From contig NC_065532.1 in the NCBI RefSeq assembly GCF_020184175.1, positions 16,616,001 to 16,680,000 on the forward strand: a DNA stretch of 64,000 bases. The letters run 5' to 3'. The position numbers and the translations under genes were made by a program. How positions within the stretch are numbered: the first letter of the stretch is position 1; each line of letters begins with the position of its first letter. Of this stretch, positions 49,483 through 60,300 are shown one piece after another. The notes under the pieces are model-generated. The model was not told the origin of the DNA. It did not search any database and was given only the letters and a program-made list of their open reading frames with translations. Source of the DNA: Aphis gossypii. Taxonomy: Eukaryota > Arthropoda > Insecta > Hemiptera > Aphididae.

Positions 49483-49529
49483 TAGTATTATGTAGAGAGC
49501 CATTTATCTAGGCTCTCTAGTATTATGTA
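49483..49529. repeat. Perfect 9-bp hairpin flanked by 12-bp direct repeats
   Basis: TAGAGAGCC (49493-49501), a 9-base spacer, and GGCTCTCTA (49511-49519) form a perfect stem. TAGTATTATGTA occurs at 49483-49494 and again at 49518-49529, overlapping both stem edges. Confidence 0.75.
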
Positions 49530-52500
49530 ATATACCTATATTTATGCGTTTATTCTAATGCGTATAATATAATTATGATTCTACAAATACCGTACGTTTA
49601 GTTTTGATAATATTTATAGTGTATTTTATTTTCATCAATTGACAGTTGACCACATTTTGACCTTTAGTATCCATAATATGGTTACCATTTTACCAATAGG
49701 TTAAGATAATATTCTTGTGACTTTTTATATCAATAAATTAGTCATTGAATTCGTGTTTATAATGTATATATTAATTTTATTAATCTACTAGTGTAATAAA
49801 ATGAAATGTTTTCATTAGAAAAAAAGTGTTTTGACGTTTATTCCAGTTGAGTTCTCTTTAGAATTTACTCTAGCATAATTGCATTATTGATATCATATTT
49901 ATAAAAATAATATCATATAAATGCGAATGCACTGTAAAATCAGCTATAATTTAATCGAATGTAGTATATCATTATAAAATAAATGAGTAAATAAATGATA
50001 CTTATTGTTGTAAAAAAATCTACGGAAAGCAACTGATAACAGTTAATAGATTAATTTTTTTGAAAAATATCGTATTGACAAAGCAAAAAGTTATGTCACT
50101 TTGTGTAAATTAAATTATTAAGACGTTTATGATTTGATCTGCGCTGCGTATGGCGTTAAATTCAAATATGAAACATTACGAATTGATTATAATAAATTAT
50201 ATTATTTATCGCTAACTTGTGCTATAGTATATTTAACGACCTTAACGTTTATATGGATACTGCGATGTTTATAACTATATTTTATACAACATTTATTGAT
50301 ATATATATATTACATTTATAAGACGACACATATAATTTATACTTATTTTTATTACCATATATCAATAATTTAGAATCATAAATGGATTAAAAAAAAAAAA
50401 AAAAAAAGTTGTTATTATATATAAATAATATACGTGCAGGTGAGTAATAAATGCATTAGAAATGTCATTGCCCTTTTCGATGAAAAGCTTAGTTATTTGT
50501 GATAATAATAATATTATTATATTATACGCGTATAATATGATCTGCAAAAACACGTTCTACACTTTCTAACCACGCGATTTAAAAATTATACACATAGCCT
50601 ATGTATATAACAATGCACCAATGCTTAAATTATACTCAAAGTCCTAACATTTCGAAAATATTATCAAATACGATATTTCACTCTTATCATAAACATCATT
50701 ATGACTTGAAGTTAGGTATGCGATTATACTTTATAAAATTGCGTATATGATCGTAGCAAATCTGACCTCAAACTTGTAATAAATATTATACTTAAAATTA
50801 CTTCAGCTATCATAAAATCTATTTATTTCAATAGAAATCTATATTAAAATTGTTTAGGACTTCTTTGCCATTTTTGTATTGCAGCGTGCTCATAGCGAAA
50901 GCAGTAGAAACACAAGTGTTACCTACCACAATTTTCAAATACACTTTCATAATATAATGTTTGATCGATATTATTGAGTATGATTATATATAAACAGATG
51001 TACATTTCAGTACCATATTAATATCATACACGCACTCGTGGTACTTTCAGAAGAAAAGTTATCTTCGCTACAATTGGTTTGGAATTTAAGTCGAACTCGA
51101 CGATATTTTGTTTGTATTGAGAGTGTGATGTAGGTTTTAGTTTATGTGGGGCTGTAACGGCTACCCAGGTCTCTGCGGTCTACCTTATTTTTTTTTCAAA
51201 TTATTTAATAAGCAAACAGTTCACGATGATGCGTAAGTATAATATCCATTAAACTAATGTAATTCGTATTTTTACGTTACTCTGATCGACGAGACCAACT
51301 TCCTTGTGAAATAACAGTTAACAGAAATAGGTAACACTTATGTGTCTAGCTATCATCAACAACACGAACAGAACATAAGGGAAATAAGAATCGTTACAAG
51401 ATATCGTCTATACTGTCTTAATCCGTTATACTAGTTGTTTAAAAATTATGTGGAATACAAGAAGTATACATTGACGTTTTAAATTTCAAAGTTGTTATTC
51501 AAGTCAGTAGCGACTGAGATATCATCGGATGTGACAACATAAGTATTCTTACGGTTAACAAGCTTATAATAGTATAAAAATAAATACCATGTACGATGTT
51601 GGTCAATACAAACAAATAATATTTGTTCTTGATACTCGAGTATTTAGAGTCATATCTCAGCATAGTTGTGTACAAAAAGAAAAAAAACAATTTAATATTA
51701 TTATTGAGATTGATTGGATTTTATGTAGTTAAATATTTTCTTCTTTCAAATTGTTTATAATAATAAAAAAAATTAAGATCGGAGTTAATAATGACTTTTG
51801 ATTATCAATAAATGACAAGCTCTAAAGCATTTTTCGTAAACAATTTTTTAATGGGATCTGTTTATATAAATGTTAAGTTAAAAAATCCAATACTAATCCA
51901 AAATATATACTTTTGGTTGTTGATAATGATACCAAGGTTGAACGGAAAAAAGTCATAATATTATGTGTACACTGTACATCGAAAATTGAATGTATTTGTT
52001 GCTTCGAATAATTAATTATTAAATATTATTTTCTAAATGTAACAAATAACATATAAAAAACGATTGAATATTTTTGAATTAACGTTAACAAGATAGTTTT
52101 AAACCAAAATAGGGTTTTTTTTTAATAGTTACTAGTTAGATAGAGATATATTAAGTTGGGTCTTAATACTATTGCTATTCAAAAACTTAATAATGTCAAA
52201 TAATAGAATATAACTATTGTAATTTATAGGATAATTAACTGGGTATTTAACGTTTTTTATAGTACCTATTCAGTTTGATAAATCAAAAATAAGTAAAATA
52301 ACCAATTATTACCAATACTGTATCATCATACCAGTATGATTAACAAACAAAATGTTGTTAATGATATATTGTATAAGAAACGATAATTTATTTGATCATC
52401 AATATTTCATCGAGAGTGCAAAAAATAGTAATGAATTCGATCGATTTAGGTCATTATTTCTAAATATGATGTACTAGTTTCTTTGATATAATTATTCATT

Positions 52501-53880
52501 TTTTTCTTGCAATAATTACGAATATTGTTTTTAAATCTGTCATTTTAATGGATTGAGCTTCTCAATTTATTCCTTCGAAACACAATAAGAAAAATAAATT
52601 ACATAATAGTACAGTTCAATTACATTATAATTTATAATACATAGTAATTAGTATTATTCAACTGTTTATGGGTGTTTAACTGTAAGTATATTATAGTTAA
52701 AACTTTCTGTTGAGATAATATATTTTGTTTAAGTTAAAATTAAAACTTTGTCTATTCGGAGCTATGTAATTTAAATTTGTTTTATACTCGTATAGTGAAA
52801 ATCTGTTCGAAATTATTTAGTTTCTTTAAAACTTTAAATATAAGCCACGAGCTTAAATATTAATGTTATATCGTTATCATACGACAGTGAACATTGCCTG
52901 TATGACAATATCTTTAGTAAGACAATGCAATGAAATGTTGATGGGGTGGAGTGGTGCTCAATTATTACGACTTTCATATGTATTATGAATACTGTCAATT
53001 GTCACGTATTTAGTATTTTGACAGTTACAAACGACTCAACATTATTCAAATAAACGATGTCTGAGATTCAAAATCACGAACTTAATATTATTGTTGTATA
53101 TTAATACTAGCTATATGTATATTGTCAAGTACAAAGCAATATATTTTGATAGTATTGGTTACTTTATGAAAGTCACATCTTTCAGAATTAGATTAAAATG
53201 GAGGTTAAAATTATAAATGATGTTAAAATGTGCATTTGTGTACAATAAAAACGTATAGGTATTTTGTTTTAATGTATTATAAAGAAAAAAAAAGCATACC
53301 CAATGCAAATTGGAAAGCTATTGAAACTTATAGATTACTGATATAGACCTACTATACATACATTTCCGAAGACATCCGTATTTAAAATTTCAGCGAAGCA
53401 AGTTTATTCGTTTTAAAGGTCATACTACACGTCTTAAAATTTCGAAGGTTATTCGCATGAATTTATTATAGTGTTTGAATGGTCATGTTTTATAAACATA
53501 GAATATATTACAAAATAAATAAATAACAGAGTTGTATTATCGATGGCTGTACATTATCTTTGAAAATTGAGTGCAAGCATTTTTATTTTTTAATACCTAC
53601 AGCATAAGAACGTAACGTAGGTAATAATAAATAATTTATCACGTAACACTAAAAAAATCATCAGCTATCGGCATGAGGCAGAACATTATTATCGTAAAAG
53701 ACAGTTCATATTTAAAAAAAAGTATACGAACTGTTCTAGATACAATATTTCAATTGAAAAATGTATGTTTGTTTGGATACTAAATTAACTGTTTGTGATT
53801 AACATTAAAAATAGGTACTAGCAAGATTGAATGATTAGTAATTATAGGCTCATTGCATTAAACATGGATATAATATTATA
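49530..53880. other. AT-rich non-coding stretch
   Basis: No exon or RNA gene is seen. A GC-richer patch at 51060-51180 is unassigned. A run of 17 A lies near 50390-50407. Confidence 0.45.
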
Positions 53881-53890
53881 ATCATTAATC

Positions 53891-54153
53891 CAGAGGTTCC
53901 CAACCCGTGGTACGCGTACCACTAGTGGTACGTGGAAAGCTCGTAGGTGGTACGCAAAGAAATTTTAACTTAAATTTTTTTTTACTTTCATAAATATCCA
54001 ACAATAAAAAAAAATGTTAAGAAATTAATGAATCATAAAAATATACGTTAAAAAAAATTTGACTCCTAATTTAGTTTTAGAATTGAAGTGGTACGCGTAT
54101 TGATTGAAAAAGTGTCTGGTGGTACTCGATGATAAAAAGGTTGGGAATCCCTG
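53891..54153. mobile_element. hAT-type MITE with intact target duplication
   Basis: The 263-bp element begins CAGAGGTTCCCAACC and ends GGTTGGGAATCCCTG, whose reverse complement CAGGGATTCCCAACC matches 13 of 15 bases. The 8-base duplication CATTAATC stands at 53883-53890 and 54154-54161. CAGRGRTTCCCAACC ends and 8-base duplications are characteristic of hAT elements. GTGGTACGCGTACCAC-like words repeat inside (53907-53960 and 54090-54126). It has no transposase and must have moved using one supplied elsewhere. The perfect duplication suggests a fairly recent insertion. Confidence 0.92.
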
Positions 54154-54423
54154 CATTAATCCATAGCGAAAAAATCCTCACCACAGAAATTAATACATTT
54201 TTATAATTTTGAACTTTTTTTTTAATACCTTGGGGCTTAATTATTTAAACGACTCGAACGTCTTTATAAATATGTTTAACAATTATATATGTATATTACA
54301 TATTATAGATATAAATTAAAATACATACTTTACACGTTGATGGATACACATATTATAGTTTTAGACGTTTAAGACGTCTGATCTGATATCTTTGGAGTTA
54401 TCTAATTATTAGATGACTGATGT

Positions 54424-54780
54424 ATTAACATGGTGATCTAGCGTCGTCTCGACGTGTTTGCGAGCAAACCTTTGGATTTCGTCTACTATTATGTAGATTG
54501 TAGGCAGCAATACATCACGATGAATTGCGATGTCTTGATAGAGTTGAATTGCGTCGATGTTATGTTACTGGTACAACCCTACAGTTAGATGTTGTAAATC
54601 AAAATCGTTATTATAATAACTACATAATACAGTATAGACTTTGTTTTCGACGGTTAATTTGGAGTGGGGTCGAACAAACCAATTAAGTTTTTACATTTTT
54701 TCTTTGATCTGAATTTTCTTCTGGCGGACGTGATGTTTTCAGTTTAGACGAGAGTCAAGGTGCATTCCTAGAACCTGTTT
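54424..54780 (-). mobile_element. Jockey-type LINE remnant (C-terminal end of reverse transcriptase ORF)
   Basis: Reading leftwards from about 54774, frames give VLGMHLDSRLN, then HHVRQKKIQIK, then KLNWFVRPHSKLTVENKVY, and further on IAIHRDVLLPTI with DEIQRFARKHVETTLDHHVN near the end. This follows the conserved order after the catalytic core of Jockey/non-LTR polymerases (YLG-HLD-RL-W..., LYWL-G--SKL---NK, IH-DL-I-TV--EI-RF). Stops and frame changes between segments show it is dead, and the nucleolytic and catalytic domains are missing, as expected of a short piece. Confidence 0.75.
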
Positions 54781-54789
54781 GTGTGATTG

Positions 54790-57330
54790 ATGATTTAATA
54801 ATGCAATTTATAAAATTCTAAAGTTAAATGGTTCTATATTAATATAATGCATATAATGTATATTAAAAAATGAATATGTTATTATTTGTATGAATAGGTT
54901 AAGTTTAAATTAATTTAATATCTCTATAATATATTGTTATCTGATGCGCTCCTCAACAGTGAATTTATGTATTTGTTGTTATTATTTGTGAATTTGTTTA
55001 GTTTTAAAATTTCATTGCATTTTTTTAATATACACAAGCGCTTCATAAACTTAAGTAGAGAAGTGAATATTATTGTATACAATTTAAACTTATAATATAT
55101 TAAATATATCCAAATTTACCCAAATTTATTCTATCAAATAGTTAAAATATTCAGTCATGTATATTATTATTCCAATAATTTGATATAATTTTATCAAATT
55201 ATATTATAAATTTTATATGTATCACATGTTTCATCAACAAATAGAAACCAAAGAACAAATACAGTTTACATTTATCGTATTCACCGCCAAGTGCAAAATT
55301 TTTTGATGATCTAAATATAGGATCCATAAAAAATGTATTATTATTATTTTATTATTTATTTAGTAAAAAATGTCGATAGTTTTATTATACTCTATTTTTA
55401 ATGCTAAAGGCAAAATTTTAAACCAATTTAATAGCCGTTTGCAAATATGTGTGAAATTAAAAATAGGACGTGTTAAAAGTATTTTTATTTAATTTTACAC
55501 AAATATGATTACCTAGGCAATTCATTGCAGAAAAGATTTTTTAAAAATCTAAAAGAGAATGGATAAAAGTGTGTTAAGCACCAGAAGACTGATTTCCTAA
55601 ATTATTTATTATAATACTAAATTTTAACATAAAATAAAAAAAAAATGATGTGATGATTATGCGTTGAATAAAATAAATTTAAAAAATTAAATGTATACAG
55701 GTTGCAGTTGCTAATTCCATTATAACATAGTTACGTTTATAGTTAATAATTCTTGTTTTACTTTTTAAAAAGCGATTGACTGCGGTTACGACGTGTTCCT
55801 CTTGCCAATTTTTTTGAATATTTTATACTTTTGCAAGTTAACCCTAACTGACCTTTGAATAATTTCATTAATATTCATTAATTAATTTAAGTCCATATTA
55901 TTTACATACATATATTATATAGGTTTTAAAATCATAATAGACTGTAGTCTCGGGTATCTACTGCAGCATAATTTTACATTTATTTACATTTCTAAAATTT
56001 TTTTAAATATATTTTCTTATCCATGTTCTTAGACATCATGCTAACACATTGATAATCAAAACAAGGTAAAAAAATGAATAATTCCTATTATATTACACGA
56101 GTTTAAGTACCAATCACAATAGACTGCAGTACTGCAATTGTTTAATCGTATGACTTTACAGTCTTTCGGGGACGGATCTAACAGTGAGTCTTGATTACAA
56201 CCAATTGAGCATATTTTACATCGACATCGATATTATTATTTATAATAATAAAATTACCTTATCTGCGTTAGTTACCTAATAATTATTACTATACTTATCT
56301 AAATTCAAATCAAAACAAACAAAAACTTTATATCAATATTGTATAGATAAATACATCACCACCAGATTTTGGCTGAGTGAAAATCGCCTTACAATAACCC
56401 TCTAGCTCTCACGCTGCCCCACTGAGTGTGTTTGTATATCACTTTTTCAAGACAACGGTGGTTATCATAAAGAACATGATGTATAAATAAATAACCCAAA
56501 ATAAAAAGTGAAATCCAAACAGTCAAACACAATATTATATTATTATTGTATACAATATGATACTCGAACGGCCGGAAAGATGTGATAATGGGAAGCTAAT
56601 CGCGCCCAACGGACAATGGTAAATCGTCTTCCAGCGGCAACCTTGCAGCAAACGTTTATTTTATTTTATTTTTTTTTACTTTCTAACATAACGAATTTAC
56701 AGAGGAGAACATTCGTCCGTGTACCATTCCGATAGATATGTAGGCTGAGTGAAAGCCAGCGCCCGGCAGTACCTATACCCAAAGCAAATCCCAATCAATC
56801 AAAGATTAAATGGGAGAAGACGATTGAAAAATAAACATGGACGAGGTCACGATAGATACGTATACGTTTATGATTGCAATGTGCTAAGACCAACGGGCGC
56901 CCGAGAATACAACTCAAATATTATAATGTCATGTAGTGTTATCGTACGACTATGATATTCCACGTACATTGGCAGTGTTTAACTGAAACAAAACAAACTA
57001 TGGAAATTGATATTGTAATGTATGTTTGTAAAAAAACTAACTATAGTCTTGTAAAAAAAAAAATAAAAATAAAAAAACATTTTTAAATTGTATTTAAATA
57101 CCTAGTTAACAATAATATTATCACGTGGAAACCATCTCGTGTTAGACCAATTTACGTGGATTGCGCTGACTTATTTTCTCACGCTGTGTCATTGTTAAAA
57201 TTAAAACAATACATTTTAACATTTATACATAATGTTTCGTTTCGTATATTTAGTAGTAGGTGTATAATATCGCAATAATATCTTATGAAATTATTCTGAG
57301 AAATATCCTATTATTTAAAAATTTGGTTCC
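54790..57330. other. AT-rich stretch with a GC-richer patch at 56560-56940
   Basis: The patch has an open plus frame (56749-56955) without an ATG start or splice support. The rest is featureless. Confidence 0.4.
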
Positions 57331-57339
57331 TGTACTTAC

Positions 57340-57376
57340 CTTTATAGTTTTTTAATGAACTATTATTAACACCCAT
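57340..57376 (-). CDS. Possible very short first coding exon (12 codons + 1 base)
   Basis: Reading leftwards, ATG at 57376 in ACTATGG context opens MGVNNSSLKNYK and one base, then a consensus donor AAAG|GTAAGTA begins at 57339. MG followed by Ser at position 6 fits the N-myristoylation rule. The DNA is AT-rich and there is no island, so it may well be chance. Confidence 0.17.
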
Positions 57377-57902
57377 AGTCACCTATTATATTAAATCCAA
57401 ATGCTTATTTTAAGTTTTTTGTTCCGATGTTTGAACACCAGACATCAAAATAAATGATTTAATTTTAAAGCCCTGTTTAAAAAAAAACAATAATTAATTT
57501 TTGAAATCTCCATCACTCTATCATAGACATAGTGTTAGTAAATAATTCACCCTATCGCGTTGAGCTAGTAACTAAATGTCGATAATTTTTTACTCAAGTA
57601 GTATATAATATACATTATACCTAATACCTATATAATAAAATTCAAATTTATTTGTATAATTGATAATTGTAGATTACGACACACTGATATGTGAAAACCT
57701 TGCTTACATTAGTATCAAGTTAAATCATTAAAATTCTCCGAGTACCATCTCAGTTATTTCCAAGTAAACGATATAAGATCTATGATGTGAATTTATCCAC
57801 TAGTTGTTTTTTGGAGATTTATTACCAAAAGGTATGCTATTTCACAAAATTATCTTGAATCCAATTTGAATGCTGAAAAGAATAATGATACTATTACGTA
57901 AT

Positions 57903-57959
57903 TAATAATGTATGATAAATTAATACATTATTATGATTCAATTAATAACGTTATTAATT
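57903..57959. repeat. Two AT-rich palindromes side by side
   Basis: TAATAATGTAT (57903-57913) and ATACATTATTA (57923-57933) are perfect inverted arms around nine bases. Seven bases later AATTAATAACGTTATTAATT (57940-57959) is a perfect 20-base palindrome. Confidence 0.7.
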
Positions 57960-57999
57960 ATAACAATTTATAAACGAGCATACCTATATATCTTGATTT

Positions 58000-58920
58000 T
58001 TTTTTGTACTTAAATTAATAGTTACTCGTATAAAGGAAAATATTATATTTAATTCAAATTTATCCAAATTACTAGATAAATATTAAATACACAAAATGTA
58101 GGTACTGCATAATATTATTTACTTGTATAATAATATGTGAATATTATATTTAAAATCAGATCGTAAAATACAGTGAACTAATAATATGCAATCCAATAAT
58201 GTAGACGTTTAAATAAGACGTAATCAATATTATATACACAACGATGCGTTTATTTTTAAATTTCATAAACTCGAAACTTATATCACGTGATACGATTTTT
58301 TATGATAAAATTTCTAAACTGTCACGAAAAAAATGGAGTTTTGGCCATGTCAACGCACGTTAATTACGCATGCCGATTATCGACCCGGAAAAAGTTGAAA
58401 TTTTCGAATGACTACGATGGGTGGGGATGAGTATAGTGCAATACTCACGTCACTCCTTAAAAAAACGTGGACTATACTCGAGTACTTCGTGCGGTTAAAT
58501 ACGCTAACTCACAGTTAGTTTATTTAGGAGTAGAGGTTTATAAATTATAAATCATGCGTTTAATTATACTACAGACGGAGTTTTATTTCCAAAAGAGTAT
58601 CAAATAGGAAGTAACTAGATAAATATAAAAAATTTAAAATTATTTTATTACACTCGTGTGTATGTTTGACCGTGAATATTATAATAATATAAAATTTACA
58701 TTCATCTTATAATATTATAAGTTATAATATATTATATATTAAGTGTATTTGTATGTTATACACTACGCACTCTCTCGCAATAACTTACAAATGTATAATA
58801 TTATATATATATTATAATATTATACTTTGAGTAAAATAACGGTCGTTAATCAGTATTTATGTAAACGAAGAACTGTTGGCGAGAAACAACTTATGATAAA
58901 AACAACCGTGTGTATGATAT
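58000..58920. other. AT-rich non-coding stretch
   Basis: A small GC-richer patch at 58340-58500 has a donor-like GTGAGTA on minus without an ATG before it. Nothing is called. Confidence 0.45.
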
Positions 58921-59002
58921 TGTGTGAATCTAGTGTAGGATAATAAATAATAATATACTTAAAGGCGCGCGGTGGTCAGATGAATGTCATCTCAATATTA
59001 TA

Positions 59003-59054
59003 ATGTCGACCATTAAGTCGGTGGATCGCGTGAAATTTAATCCGCGAGAATTGT
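59003..59054 (+). CDS. Possible first coding exon (17 codons + 1 base), plus strand
   Basis: ATG at 59003 opens MSTIKSVDRVKFNPREL plus one base, then donor T|GTGAGTGG begins at 59055. The frame can also be read through to TAA at 59096-59098 as a 31-codon ORF ending SHKQK. Composition is protein-like, GC-rich (GTC GAC, AAG TCG GTG GAT CGC GTG) and lies in a CpG-rich patch at 58965-59060. Downstream exons would lie further right. I do not recognise it, and a short ORF of this length could be chance. Confidence 0.35.
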
Positions 59055-59059
59055 GTGAG

Positions 59060-60060
59060 TGGTTCGTGTTTAGAGTGTTGTCCCACAAACAAAAATAATA
59101 CATTAATAGTTGTATATGTTTACTACCGTAAAACAAACAAATCGAGTAAAATGTATGCGTATAACTTACAATATTATGTGCTCGGTAACTCGTATTTACA
59201 CAGGGATGGAATTCTATTATTATGGTTATTACCAGACGGTTTGACGCCCTGGTAGATGGTTAGGTATGATCCGACTCCACCTCAAACTTGAGATTAAAGG
59301 TAGACATTAAGACTTAATACTAAAAGTTGAGTTAAGTTAACGAACGTCTAGAATTTTTTTTATAAATATATATATACATTATTTAAACAAAGAATCGGTG
59401 AAAATTTAATATCTTTATTTACCACGATCATTATTATTATTACCTATTTTACTTTTACGCTGTAAGTTTATTAATTATTAAATAAATAGAGAAAGAATAT
59501 TCATTAATTATTATTGTCTACGAATGACTTACTATATACGTATACCTACATACGTAAAAACTTTCATTCAATCAATGTACGTAAAGTCAAATTACCTGTA
59601 AAATATATCGAACAATTTACCTTAGGATAACTATAGACGCGAAATAATATAATCATAATAAAATGGTAATTAAAATATTTTCGTAGATTTCAAAAGCAAT
59701 AAACTCGTCTCAATTATTGTTTGGAAACTTTTAAAGAAGATTATACAGCATACGCGTATTTCTTTTCTTTTTTTTTTGTATAAATTAATTTATAAACGAT
59801 AAAGGCTGTTTATTTAAAAATTAATAGTAGACACGGAGTAAAAACGGAGGGGAAGTGTTTAAACCCAGATAGCCCATCTCTCGTGTCCGCAATTTCGTAT
59901 GATATATATTATGCAGAAGACGACACGACAGATATATATTGCATTTAAATGTGTCGTATTTCTTCAGATCTACTTACTGATAGACAATATATATATATAT
60001 AATATATATATCATATTTTCAACGGTTATATATAGTATTTAATATATAATTTTTATATGT
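59060..60060. other. AT-rich stretch with small GC-richer patches
   Basis: Near 59200-59240 an acceptor-like TTTACACAG is followed by DGILLLWLLPDGLTPW and a stop, too weak to call. A TATATA tract at 59985-60010 precedes the next island. Confidence 0.4.
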
Positions 60061-60103
60061 ATATTAATGGGAACACTTACAAACAACTATAGCTATAAAA
60101 CGG

Positions 60104-60300
60104 ACACACGTACACGCGTGCGCGTGCGCATATCGCTAACACGTATATTTGTCACGAACCGTCGAGGTGTGGTCCTGTTGCGAATCTGCTGCAGCCCGAA
60201 GCTGCCGCTGATCTGTAAATTTAAAATCGGGCGGGCATCGATTTGCATGTCATCCGAAAAGGATATTGGGGACAAAGTCGACGGGTGACTCAAACGTCCT
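60104..60300 (+). promoter_or_regulatory. CpG-rich island with Z-DNA-prone run and possible exon start
   Basis: GC-rich with both strands open through 60067-60314, so neither long frame is reliable. On plus, ATG at 60247 gives MSSEKDIGDKVDG with a donor-like GTGACT at 60285. On minus, TTTACAG near 60215 could act as an acceptor. A promoter is the simplest reading. Confidence 0.3.
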
